Source: Natrinema hispanicum (lineage in GTDB: Archaea > Halobacteriota > Halobacteria > Halobacteriales > Natrialbaceae). From it: 64,000 nt of DNA. The translations under genes were made by a program, and so were the position numbers. Under the pieces are notes generated by a model. That model had not been told where the DNA came from. It did not search any database and saw nothing but the letters and a program-made list of their open reading frames with translations. Numbering within the stretch: position 1 is the first letter of the stretch; every line of letters starts with the position of its first letter. The DNA is taken from NCBI RefSeq assembly GCF_900111485.1, contig NZ_FOIC01000003.1, forward strand, positions 186,001 through 250,000, in the 5' to 3' direction. Shown here piece by piece: positions 1-9,054 of the stretch.

Positions 1-144
1 ATGTTCATACCGATCGCAGGCTGGGGGATCGGGTGTGCAGTGTGTTTCAGTATCTCAATAGACCCCCACGTTACGGCCGGTTCGTCGCATCGGTCCCGTA
101 GTGTTCTGTGAAACCCTTATAGGCGTACGTGAACCAGTTTACGT

Positions 145-2025
145 ATGAACGTCGTGCCGGATACGAGCGTGGTCATCGACGGCCGCGTTTCGGCGACAAT
201 CGAAGACGGGCAGTTCGAGGGAGCGACGATCTGTGTCCCCGAAGCAGTCGTCGCGGAACTCGAGGCGCAGGCCAACGACGGACTCGATAGCGGCTGGGAC
301 GGCTTAGAGGAGCTCCAGCAGCTGGCAGAACTGGCCGACGAGGGCGTCGTTGACCTCGAGTACGTCGGCGAGCGCCCGAGTGCGATCGAACGAGGCCACG
401 CCTCTGAAGGCGAAATCGACGCCCTGATCCGCGATCTCGCGGAGGAACTCGACGCGACGTTCGTCACCAGCGACGTCGTCCAGGCGGAGGTCGCACAGGC
501 GAAGGGACTCGACGTCGAACACGTCTCCCCCGAGGTTCGGCGGGTCGGCACGCTGGCCGTCGAGGAGTATTTCGACGACGAGACGATGAGCGTCCATCTG
601 AAAACCGATGCCATCCCGCGGGCCAAACGCGGCGAACTCGGCGCGATGCACTACGAAGAAATCGCCGACGAGCCACTCGACGAGGCGACGATGGACGAGT
701 ACGCCCGCGAGGTCATCGACGGTGCCAAAGAGGCCCACGACGGCTTCATCGAGCTGTCAGAGCCGGGCATGAAGATCGTCCAGTTCCGGGATTACCGGAT
801 CGCGATCGGCCGCCCGCCGTTTTCCGACGGCATCGAGATCACCGCCGTCCGCCCGATTGCCCAGACAGACATCGACGACTACGAGCATGCCGACGAACTC
901 AAAGAACGCCTGCTCGAGCGCCAGCGCGGTGTCCTCATCTCGGGTGCACCCGGGGCCGGGAAGTCGACGTTCGCACAAGCGGTCGCCCGCTACATCTCCG
1001 ATCACGACTACTCCGTCAAGACGATGGAGAAACCACGGGACCTGCAGGTCGGCCCCGACATCACCCAGTACACCGAACTGGGCGGGGAGATGGCAAAGAC
1101 AGCCGACGCCCTGTTGATGGTCCGACCGGACTACACCATCTACGACGAGGTCCGCAAGACCGACGACTTCGAGGTCTTCGCCGACATGCGGCTTGCGGGT
1201 GTGGGCATGATCGGTGTCGTCCACGCAACGCGTCCGATCGACTCGCTGCAGCGACTCGTCGGCCGGGTCGAACTCGGGATGATTCCCCAGGTCGCCGACA
1301 CGGTCGTCTACATCGAAGCCGGGAAAGTCGAGACGGTCTACGACGTCAAAACGACGGTCAAAGTGCCCGCCGGGCTCACCGAGGAGGACCTCGCCCGGCC
1401 GGTCATCCAGGTGACGAACTTCCAGACCGGCGAACCCGAATACGAGATCTATACCTTCAACCGCCAGGTCGTCACCGTCCCGCTGAAAGAAGAGGAGGGC
1501 GGCCCCGGTAGCGAATCCGGCGTTGACCGCATCGCCAAACAGGAGATTGAACGTGAGATCCGCTCGGTCGCCCGCGGCTACGTCGACGTCCAACTCAAAA
1601 GCCAGGACAGAGCCGTCGTCTACGTCGAAGAGGACGATATCTCGAGTGTCATCGGCAAAGGCGGCGGCCGGATCACCGACATCGAAAACCGGCTGGGGAT
1701 CGATATCGACGTTCGCACCCACGACGAGAATCCCCACTACGGTGCCGGCGCTGGTGGTGGCGGCGGCGGTGGCGCAAACACGAGTGGTGCTGGCGGGTCA
1801 CAAGCCGGTCAGATGGTCCAACCCGAGATCACCTCCCGGCACATCGTTATCCCCGTCGACGGCAACCACGGCGAAACCGTCGAGGTCCAGGCCGCCGGCG
1901 ACTACCTCTTTACGGCGACGGTGAGCCGCGGGGGCGAAATTCAGGTGTCGCGCGGAAGTGCGATCGCGGAGGAGCTCGAGCGAGCGATCGACCGGAAAGC
2001 GCCGATCACGGTCGTCCCGTCATAG
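145..2025 (+). CDS. PIN-domain ATPase with KH domain (PINc/VapC family ATPase)
   Basis: A 626-residue protein of the COG1855 type. An N-terminal PIN (RNase-like) domain begins with VPDTSVVIDGR and covers about residues 1-130. A VirB11-like ATPase domain follows, with Walker A GAPGAGKST near residue 267. A KH RNA-binding motif, VIGKGGGRITD, lies near residue 501. A glycine-rich linker then leads to a small C-terminal domain of about 70 residues. The domain content suggests an RNA-directed nuclease or RNP-remodelling ATPase; the exact substrate is unknown for the family. A TATA-like CCTTATAGG at 115-123 lies about 26 bp before the ATG, so the transcript is probably leaderless. It converges on the rhodopsin cassette. 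Confidence 0.9.
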   Translation: MNVVPDTSVVIDGRVSATIEDGQFEGATICVPEAVVAELEAQANDGLDSGWDGLEELQQLAELADEGVVDLEYVGERPSAIERGHASEGEIDALIRDLAEELDATFVTSDVVQAEVAQAKGLDVEHVSPEVRRVGTLAVEEYFDDETMSVHLKTDAIPRAKRGELGAMHYEEIADEPLDEATMDEYAREVIDGAKEAHDGFIELSEPGMKIVQFRDYRIAIGRPPFSDGIEITAVRPIAQTDIDDYEHADELKERLLERQRGVLISGAPGAGKSTFAQAVARYISDHDYSVKTMEKPRDLQVGPDITQYTELGGEMAKTADALLMVRPDYTIYDEVRKTDDFEVFADMRLAGVGMIGVVHATRPIDSLQRLVGRVELGMIPQVADTVVYIEAGKVETVYDVKTTVKVPAGLTEEDLARPVIQVTNFQTGEPEYEIYTFNRQVVTVPLKEEEGGPGSESGVDRIAKQEIEREIRSVARGYVDVQLKSQDRAVVYVEEDDISSVIGKGGGRITDIENRLGIDIDVRTHDENPHYGAGAGGGGGGGANTSGAGGSQAGQMVQPEITSRHIVIPVDGNHGETVEVQAAGDYLFTATVSRGGEIQVSRGSAIAEELERAIDRKAPITVVPS

Positions 2026-2058
2026 AGGAGACCGCGAGCGAACGCCGTGAGTGAGTGA

Positions 2059-2077
2059 CTTTTTGCTGCGTTTTTTA
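2059..2077 (+). terminator. T-rich terminator after the PIN-ATPase gene
   Basis: Two runs of T (five and six) within 19 bp lie 33 bp past the stop codon. Archaeal termination typically uses such T-tracts. The segment lies between convergent genes. Confidence 0.5.
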
Positions 2078-2174
2078 CCGGACCGCTCCGCGAACGGAGT
2101 GACTGAATCTTGAAATCGGTGTGCATGCGAGCGTCCGCGGGCCGGCCGAGTGATCGATCGCTTCGGGCCGGGGC

Positions 2175-3239
2175 CTACGGCGACCAGAGGCGCTGTTCTC
2201 GATCGAGCAGTGTGACGACGACCACGTGCGGGAGCGTCAGGACGGCGATCGTCACCAGATAGAGCGCGAGCACGTCGGGGACGGTCGCAGGCGTGCGCGG
2301 GACCAAGAGCCCGATCCCGACGAGGACGAGCAGGCCGCCTGCGGTCAGTGGCGCTGCATCGCGGGCGAAACGACGAGATGCGGCACTGAGTGCCCCGCGT
2401 TCGAGCGCCGCGCCGGCGGCGGGATCGACGAGCATCGTTCTGAGAATATGCCGGAGAGAGTGCCAGAAACAGAAGTAGAGCCCGATCGCGAGAATCGGCG
2501 GGACGATCGCGAAGTAGGCGACGAGTCCGATCGTCTCCGCGGTGTCGACGATCCACGGGCCGCGATCGCCGCTGCTCGTCCGGACGAAGCCGAAACCCGT
2601 CGCGAGCACGATGAGGGAACCGAAGCCGATCGCGACGGCCGCCCGGACCGGCTGGGAGAACGCTGGCTCGAGTGCGGCCGCTGCGTCAGGATCGAACAGT
2701 CCGACGAGCGTCTCGGCGACGAACGCGTACTGGGCCGGAAACGCGATCAGCGGAACGAGCATCGGAAGCCCACCCCGGACGATGAGGGCGAGAAGGCGAC
2801 TGGCTCGCGTCTCGAGGTGGTCGGCGCGGACGAGCGCGAGCAGGGCGTAGACATCGCCTTGCCCCCAGTGGATGAGCGTGACGAGGATGAACAGGACGAA
2901 CGCGACGGCGGGGGCGAGAAACCAAACGGCGGCGTACGCGGAGCCGACCAGCAGGTAGAGGCCGCCGACGAACGCGAGCGACCGCGGGGTGACGGGATCG
3001 CCTCGAGCCCGTGACAACACGAGGTGGTCGACGGCTCCGTGAGGAAGCCCGAGGACGACGACGCTGAGCGCCAGCGGAACGTACTGGTATGCAAGCGGCG
3101 GCGAGCCCATGATGATCGTGATCGAGACGACGGCGACGATGAGTACCAGCCCGACGCCGAGGCTCAGGCGGGCCGCCAGTCGACGGGCCGCGGCATCCGT
3201 GTGGGGGATACCGCCACTCGAGGCTGTGTCACCGCTCAT
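2175..3239 (-). CDS. blh: Brp/Blh family beta-carotene 15,15'-dioxygenase
   Basis: A 354-residue polytopic membrane protein of the Brp/Blh family, which cleaves beta-carotene into two molecules of retinal, the chromophore of the rhodopsins encoded just upstream. Family histidine motifs are visible: LPHGAVDH near residue 65, IHWGQGD near residue 124 and CFWHSLRH near residue 258. These His residues are the expected iron ligands. The start overlaps the end of the lycopene cyclase gene by 11 bp, indicating co-transcription and translational coupling. It is the last gene of the minus-strand cassette. H. salinarum calls its homologues brp and blh; which of the two this represents was not resolved. 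Confidence 0.9.
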   Translation of the reverse strand: MSGDTASSGGIPHTDAAARRLAARLSLGVGLVLIVAVVSITIIMGSPPLAYQYVPLALSVVVLGLPHGAVDHLVLSRARGDPVTPRSLAFVGGLYLLVGSAYAAVWFLAPAVAFVLFILVTLIHWGQGDVYALLALVRADHLETRASRLLALIVRGGLPMLVPLIAFPAQYAFVAETLVGLFDPDAAAALEPAFSQPVRAAVAIGFGSLIVLATGFGFVRTSSGDRGPWIVDTAETIGLVAYFAIVPPILAIGLYFCFWHSLRHILRTMLVDPAAGAALERGALSAASRRFARDAAPLTAGGLLVLVGIGLLVPRTPATVPDVLALYLVTIAVLTLPHVVVVTLLDREQRLWSP

Positions 3240-4011
3240 CGGAGCGTGCGGCGAGTCGGGTCGCCAGCCTGGTGAGAGACGGGAGTTCGTGGATGCGCTC
3301 GAGCAGCCAAACGTACATGACGAGTCCCTGAACGAGGAAGACGTTGGTCACGAGAAAGAACAGCGCCTCCTCGACTGGGAGTCCCAGGGGCGCAAAGCCG
3401 ATCGTGTGGGCGTCCGAGATGACCCAGATGCCGAGTTCGATCGCGACGCGATCGACGATCCAGAGGTAGAGCGTCGGAACAGCGATCGCGGCCACCAGCG
3501 GTCGACGGACGGCCCAGAGGTACGTGAGGCCGAACCCCCACTGGATAGCGAGGATCGGCCCAGCCCAGAGCAACACCCATCCGAGATAGTACGTCGGGGT
3601 GTTAGCGGTCAACAACAAGCCGATGCCGGCGATCGACAGGCCGCTCCCGACGCCGATCAGCCGGTGTGTGAGGGGGATCGCCAGCGATCGATCGGCGGTT
3701 GCCGGCAGCTGGAACAACCAGAACGCGGTCAGCATCGGCTGAAGGATGAAGAAGGTATATTCCTCGATCGGCGTGTGCCAAATCGTCGCGATAACCGCAC
3801 CCTCACCGTACCACCAGACACCCGCAGGGATCAGGTGATTCGTCAACGGCGTCGTGTAGACGACTGCGAGGCCGATCATGATGGCGAGTCCGGAGAGCGG
3901 CCGCACGCCCCACCAGGCCCGATCGCGTCGATGCGCGAGCCAGCCCAGAATCAAAAGCGGCGGGAGGATGAACATCAGGTGAACGCCGAAGTACGTGAGT
4001 GGAACGGTCAT
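3229..4011 (-). CDS. crtY: lycopene beta-cyclase (fused CrtYcd type)
   Basis: A 260-residue membrane protein with two internally homologous halves, each carrying the signature of the heterodimeric-type cyclases: HTPIEEYTFF in the first half and LPVEEALFF in the second. This is the archaeal form, in which CrtYc and CrtYd are joined. It converts lycopene to beta-carotene, the substrate of the adjacent Brp/Blh enzyme, whose reading frame overlaps this one. Together they make retinal from lycopene. A gap of about 166 bp separates it from the halorhodopsin gene; no strong TATA box was seen there, so it may be read from the hop promoter. Confidence 0.92.
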   Translation of the reverse strand: MTVPLTYFGVHLMFILPPLLILGWLAHRRDRAWWGVRPLSGLAIMIGLAVVYTTPLTNHLIPAGVWWYGEGAVIATIWHTPIEEYTFFILQPMLTAFWLFQLPATADRSLAIPLTHRLIGVGSGLSIAGIGLLLTANTPTYYLGWVLLWAGPILAIQWGFGLTYLWAVRRPLVAAIAVPTLYLWIVDRVAIELGIWVISDAHTIGFAPLGLPVEEALFFLVTNVFLVQGLVMYVWLLERIHELPSLTRLATRLAARSDER

Positions 4012-4177
4012 GAGCGTGGCAGCGTGTATCGCCGGTTCTTCGCAGAGAGCGGGCCCTGTAGCCGTGCTAGGGACGGTACCGACAAAGCCCCAAATCCGAA
4101 CTGGTTAGGCCAGGTGAGGGCGCGAGACGGCGCGCCGGTGCCGACATGGCTCCCGAACCGACCGAGGACCGGGACAA

Positions 4178-5053
4178 TCAGTCGTCCGACACCCCGGACC
4201 CGGGGATGGTAGCACCGTAGTCCGAGCCGCCGGTGATCGACTCCGGTTCGTCGACGATATAGAACAGAGCGAGGAACGTCACAATGTACTTCGTGATGAT
4301 GTCGAGGATGCTGTAGCCCCACGAGGTGATCGCGACGTCCAAGATCGCGATCCCTTCGACGCCGAGCATCCAGAGGATCGGATAGCCAAACCAGCCGACG
4401 ACGGTGAGGAGTTTGAGCGTTCGGAACAGCTCCGACGTTCCCGTCCGTTCGGCTTCGGCGGTCCAGTCGACGAGGATAACGTACACGATCACGAGGAAGA
4501 AGATCGACCCCAGCACGAACCACCACCAGCGCAGCACCAGCGAGGACGTCGTTAGGGCAGCCGCCAGGCCGGTGACACACATCGCGATCGTAAACGCACA
4601 GGTCGTGAGGATCTTCGTCCAGTTCGACCCGGCGATCAGCCCAAGCGCGATCAGAATGAACGGTGTGGAAAAGGTCCACGTGAGGTACCGACCCCACATC
4701 ACCAGCACGCCGCTCTCGCCTGCTGTCGTCGCACCCGCGGCCGGGTGGCCCGCCGGCATCTCGATGACACTCAGCGTCAGCCCCGACGTGAGGCCGGTGT
4801 AACTCGAGATCGAGACGACCGAGATCAGCAACAGCGCGGTCGCGATCGTCTTCGAGCGCGGATCGGTAAGCGACCGTCCGAGATAGACGATTCCGAGGAT
4901 TGTGAGCCCGGCAAGGGCGATGTTGACGACGAACGACAGCGCGAGCAGGGTGTTGCCGCCACCGAAGACGTACTCGAACAGTTCCGCGTCTGTCGGGCCG
5001 GTTTGGAGCGCGTGTGCCCCGACGGCGGGCGCGGACGCAATAAGTGGCTGCAT
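4178..5053 (-). CDS. hop: halorhodopsin, inward chloride pump
   Basis: A seven-helix retinal protein of 291 residues. Helix C reads RYLTWTFSTPFILIA, giving Thr125, Ser129 and Ala136 at the positions of Asp85, Thr89 and Asp96 of bacteriorhodopsin. This T-S-A pattern defines light-driven chloride pumps. Arg122 is kept, and the Schiff-base lysine is Lys255 in DIITKYIV. A long helix B-C loop (about residues 97-118) is typical of halorhodopsins. A TATA-like TCGTTTATGG at 5081-5090 predicts a leader of only a few bases. It is followed on the same strand by the lycopene cyclase and retinal-forming genes. Confidence 0.95.
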   Translation of the reverse strand: MQPLIASAPAVGAHALQTGPTDAELFEYVFGGGNTLLALSFVVNIALAGLTILGIVYLGRSLTDPRSKTIATALLLISVVSISSYTGLTSGLTLSVIEMPAGHPAAGATTAGESGVLVMWGRYLTWTFSTPFILIALGLIAGSNWTKILTTCAFTIAMCVTGLAAALTTSSLVLRWWWFVLGSIFFLVIVYVILVDWTAEAERTGTSELFRTLKLLTVVGWFGYPILWMLGVEGIAILDVAITSWGYSILDIITKYIVTFLALFYIVDEPESITGGSDYGATIPGSGVSDD

Positions 5054-5080
5054 GCCTACACGTTACTGCACCATCATTAC

Positions 5081-5090
5081 CCATAAACGA
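5081..5090 (-). promoter_or_regulatory. hop promoter (TATA box)
   Basis: On the minus strand the sequence reads TCGTTTATGG, centred about 32 bp before the hop ATG at 5053. This spacing fits transcription starting within about 5 nt of the start codon. Confidence 0.55.
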
Positions 5091-5342
5091 GTGTCCGTCC
5101 CGTTTCGGAACATCATGAGTGTTGAGCGGTCAGCGTGCGGTGAGCGGCCAGTACTGCTCACATCGAGAGCCGAGCAGTACGTGGCCGTCGCACTCGGCTG
5201 TCTCGAGCGTTCGTTGCCGACTCGATCACGGGACGCCCATGCCCACTGAACCGGTCGCGCGGGACGGCGATCGGTCGAAGCGGCGTTGGCTCCGTGATCG
5301 GCCGTTACGCCAGCGGTCGTCGGGAAGCGTCCTGCTGAGTCG

Positions 5343-6068
5343 TCACGCGGCCGCAGTGGACGGCGTGACGGCCCGTTCCAGGACGGAGCGGCTCCGGAGC
5401 AGGACCACGCCGAAGCCGACCTTCGCCGAGAGGTCAAGCACCATGAACGCGGCCGTCTCCCAGTACAGCGGAAGGATGCCGAGCGTTCCTTCGGTGCCGA
5501 GGATCCAGACCACTGGGTAGAGGAGCCACAGCGCGATGACCAGGTTGCGCAGGGTGCCGAACAGCGACGCGACCTCCGAAGACTGGGCGCGTGCGTTCTT
5601 CGAGAGTGTCCCGACGAGCACGTACAGGAGCGCGAGCAGGGCACCGGTGCTGATGCCCCACCACGCGATCCGGGTGCCGGGGGTCGCCGCGAACGCCGCG
5701 ATCGCACCGGTCCCGATCATGAAGATGTCGAGGCCGATCAGCGTCGCGATCGTGTTACGGTTTGCTCCCGCCAGCAGCGAGAGGTCAAGCAACAGGAGCG
5801 GCGTCGTGAATAGCCAGTCGGCGTAGCGTGCCCAGTAAATCGTGAGCATCTCGTCGCCGACCATCACTTCGGTGACCCCGAAGCCCGTTGCCATGGCGAA
5901 GTACATCGCCGCGGCGATCGTCGTAATGAAGATCGTGATGATGTAGAACTCCTGCATCTTCGGGTCGCGAACACCGCGCCCCCGACCGATGAAGTACAAG
6001 GTTCCGAGGGTCATTCCGATCGTTCCGATCCACAGCCACAGGGATTCTGGACCGACTAGTGCGGTCAT
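5343..6068 (-). CDS. bop: bacteriorhodopsin-type outward proton pump
   Basis: A seven-helix retinal protein of 241 residues, closest by eye to cruxrhodopsin/deltarhodopsin forms. Helix C reads RYADWLFTTPLLLLD, giving Asp84, Thr88 and Asp95 (the D-T-D proton-pump pattern). The Schiff-base lysine is Lys216 in LDLSAKVGFG. Proton-release glutamates are present in GTEG (Glu193) and YWET (Glu204). The start is placed at 6068 (MTALVG) rather than the in-frame ATG at 6083, because a TATA box at 6089-6097 lies about 25 bp from 6068 and too close to 6083. The protein then has no hydrophilic leader. Confidence 0.95.
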   Translation of the reverse strand: MTALVGPESLWLWIGTIGMTLGTLYFIGRGRGVRDPKMQEFYIITIFITTIAAAMYFAMATGFGVTEVMVGDEMLTIYWARYADWLFTTPLLLLDLSLLAGANRNTIATLIGLDIFMIGTGAIAAFAATPGTRIAWWGISTGALLALLYVLVGTLSKNARAQSSEVASLFGTLRNLVIALWLLYPVVWILGTEGTLGILPLYWETAAFMVLDLSAKVGFGVVLLRSRSVLERAVTPSTAAA

Positions 6069-6088
6069 GGCTAAGGGTAGCATCGCAC

Positions 6089-6097
6089 ATAATATAC
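6089..6097 (-). promoter_or_regulatory. bop promoter (TATA box)
   Basis: The minus strand reads GGTATATTATG around these positions, about 25 bp before the ATG at 6068. The 6069-6233 gap is shared with the divergent membrane-protein gene, which has its own TATA-like GTATATTTT near 6175-6182. Confidence 0.6.
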
Positions 6098-6233
6098 CAA
6101 TTGGGCCTAACGAAGATAACCCGTAGACAGGACTGTATGTCCAGAATTCTAACGCTGGGCACGAAATCGGAGTGTATATTTTGGCGGCCTGTGTTCGGCC
6201 ATCTAGCCCGACGGCCGATCACGCCCCAAACCG

Positions 6234-6842
6234 ATGACCTCGACTGATCCGAACGACCCGATTGCGGACGCACTCCTCGGCGAGTCGACGTACGAACGAC
6301 TTCGAGTGGAGCGATACGCGCTGATCAAGCGGCGGATTCCACAGAAACTCGTCTACCAGAGCGGCCTGCTGCTCGCGCTTGCACTCGTCGTGCCGATCAC
6401 GGCCACCTACCCGACATCGGTCCAAGCAGCCTTCCCGGGCGGTGAGCCCCTGTGGGCATCGCCGCTCGTCCTCTGGCTCGGCATGTACGCTGGCGGCATC
6501 GAGCTTGGAACCGCAGCGTGTCTCGTCGCGGTCGCGATCGTTCGCCAAAGCCGTGAACCGCAGCTCTCGGAGTCACAGGCGCACGTGTTACTGAACATCG
6601 AGGACGTCGCGTCGATGTTCGGATTGGCGACCGGCGGATTCGCCATCCTGCTCACAGTCGGCTTCTTCTCACTCGGCCACGCAGGCGGCGAGACGTTCCA
6701 GGCTGTCATCGACACCGCGCCCCGAAACCCGTACGGACAGACCGGCGTCCCGGTTCCCGTGATCGCAGTCGGCGTGGCAGCGGCGATCAGTGCCGGTGCC
6801 GTCTACGTTGCCAGCCAGTATCTCGCATCGGCGTCGAAGTGA
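6234..6842 (+). CDS. uncharacterised four-helix membrane protein divergent from bop
   Basis: A 202-residue protein with about 35 hydrophilic N-terminal residues and four predicted membrane segments, near 40-60, 76-100, 125-148 and 175-196. No family motif was recognised. It starts 165 bp from bop and is transcribed away from it; TATA-like GTATATTTT near 6175-6182 would give a leader of about 30 nt. Its position suggests a link to the purple-membrane genes, comparable to the small bop-linked genes (brb, blp) of Halobacterium, but homology to those was not established. Function unknown. Confidence 0.7.
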   Translation: MTSTDPNDPIADALLGESTYERLRVERYALIKRRIPQKLVYQSGLLLALALVVPITATYPTSVQAAFPGGEPLWASPLVLWLGMYAGGIELGTAACLVAVAIVRQSREPQLSESQAHVLLNIEDVASMFGLATGGFAILLTVGFFSLGHAGGETFQAVIDTAPRNPYGQTGVPVPVIAVGVAAAISAGAVYVASQYLASASK

Positions 6843-7029
6843 AAACGCTGCCCGGAGCGGCCAGACCTTCTCGAGCATCCACCACGTCGTGAATCTGAAC
6901 CCCGTCTCAGAGCCCCAATACCACCGAACGTTTCGCCAGAACGCATATGGCCTATAGCTATTTAAGGAGAATACACTTATACGAGACGAATGTTTGGTCA
7001 AATCGATTAATGATTGTGATCGAGAATCC

Positions 7030-7941
7030 ATGACAGGCGACGTAGTCACGAACGATCGCCGACCCGCCATCGACGGGGAACAGACCCACACTGGACCGTT
7101 CATTACGAGTACGGTCGAACTGGAACACGTTCGACAGTCGATCCGAGCGGAAATCCGCGCCGCCGTTGCCGATGCGAACGCTGAGGGCGTCGTCGTCGCG
7201 ATGAGCGGCGGGCTCGACTCGACGCTGACGACGGCGCTTGCGGTCGAAGCTGTCGGCAGCGAGACCGTCCTTGGACTGGGGCTGCCCTGTCACATGACCG
7301 ACGGCGTCCACGTCAGCGATGCCCGCACGATCGCCGACGGCATGGGGATCGATTTCGAGGAGTTCCAGTTGCGGCCGCTACTCGAGTGTTTCGCAGAGAC
7401 AGTCGGACGTGACCTTGAACCATCGACCGACGACGAGCGGCCCAACGAGCGCAACCACGAACTCGGGAACGCAACGGCGCGCCTGCGGATGCTGACGGCC
7501 TACTACGCGGCGAACCGCCAGTCACGGGTCGTCCTCGGGACGGCGAACCGCTCGGAGCGGCTCCTCGGCTACTTCACTAAGTACGGCGACGGTGGGGCCG
7601 ACGTCCATCCGCTTGGCGACTGCTACAAGACGGAGGTCCGGGCGCTTGCCAAACATGTCGGTCTCCCTCGCCGAATCATCACCAAAGAACCAACGGCGGG
7701 GTTCTGGGCGACCCAGACGGACGCCGGCGAACTCGGCGCACGCTACGACGTCATCGATCCCTTACTGTATCGGTTCGTCGAGGAGGGACGCCCGCTCGAG
7801 GAGGCCGTTGTCGGACTCAGAATCGACCGCGAGACGGCCGCGGAAATCGTCTCTCGATACGCCGAGACGGAACACAAACGCACCGTTCCGCCGACGCCGG
7901 GGATCGCCGGCCGCGACAGGACGGCAACCCAGTTGGACTGA
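7030..7941 (+). CDS. nadE: NH3-dependent NAD+ synthetase
   Basis: A 303-residue member of the N-type ATP pyrophosphatase family that amidates nicotinic acid adenine dinucleotide to NAD+ in the last step of NAD biosynthesis. The pyrophosphate-binding loop SGGLDST is at residues 59-65. Further NadE signatures are GTANRSERLLGYFTKYGDG and the TKEPTAGFW segment. It lacks a glutaminase domain, so it uses ammonia. An upstream in-frame TTG at 6994 exists, but ATG 7030 is preferred because a TATA-like CTTATAC lies at about 6976-6982 and the family begins near here. Confidence 0.93.
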   Translation: MTGDVVTNDRRPAIDGEQTHTGPFITSTVELEHVRQSIRAEIRAAVADANAEGVVVAMSGGLDSTLTTALAVEAVGSETVLGLGLPCHMTDGVHVSDARTIADGMGIDFEEFQLRPLLECFAETVGRDLEPSTDDERPNERNHELGNATARLRMLTAYYAANRQSRVVLGTANRSERLLGYFTKYGDGGADVHPLGDCYKTEVRALAKHVGLPRRIITKEPTAGFWATQTDAGELGARYDVIDPLLYRFVEEGRPLEEAVVGLRIDRETAAEIVSRYAETEHKRTVPPTPGIAGRDRTATQLD

Positions 7942-7974
7942 CTGCCCGTCGAACGCTCACACGAGAGAACGGCG

Positions 7975-8388
7975 TTAGCGCTCGAGGTCGACGTCGTAGA
8001 GCGTCGGATTGCGCCACCAGAACAGCCCCCATGCCAGAAGGAAACCAGCGGTCATCGCAAGGATGTCCAGCACCGTACTGGGGAGCCCGATACCGACCAG
8101 TGCCACGAGTGCGATCGCCGATCCCAGTATCGCTCCCGTCACAACGAACAGGACGTCTCCAACGATTTTCGCCCGCGACTGCGCCCAGTACGGTTGGCGC
8201 TCCTCGTCGTACCAGACGCCGACGTAGATCAAGACCGGTGCCATCGCGGCGATGACCGTAATCGATCGGTACGTCTCCGGAAGCACTGCCGGCACCAGCA
8301 CGAGCAGGTTAAGCAGATTCGAACCCAGCACCGCGAGAAACAGCCCGACCATCAGCCAGACCCACCGCGGAAGCCGCGCTTTGTCCAT
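7975..8388 (-). CDS. small integral membrane protein, unknown function
   Basis: A 137-residue protein with four hydrophobic segments and a short basic N-terminus (MDKARLPRWVW). The loop between helices 2 and 3 carries a charged stretch (DEERQPYWAQSRAK). No domain was recognised. The start at 8388 is chosen over GTG 8403 because a TATA-like AGGATTATCC at 8411-8420 lies about 27 bp upstream of it. It sits just downstream of the winged-helix gene on the same strand with its own promoter, so a functional link is only possible. Confidence 0.65.
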   Translation of the reverse strand: MDKARLPRWVWLMVGLFLAVLGSNLLNLLVLVPAVLPETYRSITVIAAMAPVLIYVGVWYDEERQPYWAQSRAKIVGDVLFVVTGAILGSAIALVALVGIGLPSTVLDILAMTAGFLLAWGLFWWRNPTLYDVDLER

Positions 8389-8433
8389 ATCGAAGACGGT
8401 CACCGCTTGGGGATAATCCTGACGTTCCGGCCG

Positions 8434-8727
8434 TTATTCCGCGCAGCAAGCGTCTTTTTTCGGGGATTCTTCGACACCGTTTCCGTCGGCTGCGACCGGT
8501 TCCTCGAGCCGATAGAGACTCTGCCGAGCGTCCGCAAAGTAGATATCTTCGTCAACGATTCCGATCCCTTCGAGACGCTCGAGCGCGTATCGCACCGTCC
8601 GGGCTGAGAGCATCGATTCCTCGACGATCTGTTTCTGTGTCAAGGGCCCGTCATACTCGAGGACCTTGAAGACGAGTTTCGCGCTTGGTGGCAAGTCTTC
8701 GATCTCCTCCCCGTCGGTCTCTGCCAT
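8434..8727 (-). CDS. winged-helix transcriptional regulator with C-terminal cysteine pair
   Basis: A 97-residue MarR/TrmB-like winged-helix protein. The helix-turn-helix covers about residues 13-70 (PPSAKLVFKVLEYDG through VRYALERLEGIGIV). The tail is short and ends DACCAE; the vicinal cysteines could sense metal or redox state, which is inference. The minus-strand sequence AACTTTTATACTGC at about 8747-8760 places a TATA box about 27 bp before the ATG, so the mRNA is probably leaderless. Target genes are unknown. Confidence 0.82.
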   Translation of the reverse strand: MAETDGEEIEDLPPSAKLVFKVLEYDGPLTQKQIVEESMLSARTVRYALERLEGIGIVDEDIYFADARQSLYRLEEPVAADGNGVEESPKKDACCAE

Positions 8728-9054
8728 ACTACGAAGCGAACGTCCCCAGCAGTATAAAAGTTGAGCCTTACCAAAAATAAGATCATGATACTACCCTGTA
8801 TTTTTCTGTCCGTAAAGTATGCCGTCAGTCGCTCAGCAGGCATCTTCTCGGATTCCAACAGTGACGCGGACAGTGAAAACGATAGGGAGTCTTTCGGTAA
8901 AAGTCGTTTAAACGGATCAGAAACAGCTGTGCGGGCGCATCACCCTCAGCCGTGGCCTAGCCAGTATCGATTTCTGCCTGGCATCGCTCTGTGGCCGTAT
9001 GAAGACAAAACGGAGCGGTATAGAGGTTCGAGGAGACAGCCCACGATTTCAGTT
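8728..9054. other. intergenic region left of the insertion sequence
   Basis: These 327 bp hold the promoter of the winged-helix gene and otherwise no coding sequence I can support. The first 100 bp are relatively AT-rich. The last 10 bp (9045-9054) are the left copy of the target duplication of the neighbouring insertion sequence. Confidence 0.6.
9045..9054. repeat. left target-site duplication, GATTTCAGTT
   Basis: The 10 bp immediately before the left inverted repeat are identical to the 10 bp immediately after the right inverted repeat (10718-10727). Confidence 0.92.

Noticed and set aside
757-1737. Long minus-strand frame (326 codons) inside the PIN-ATPase gene
   Set aside because: It is antisense to a gene with clear Walker A and KH motifs. 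Long antisense frames are common in high-GC haloarchaeal DNA.
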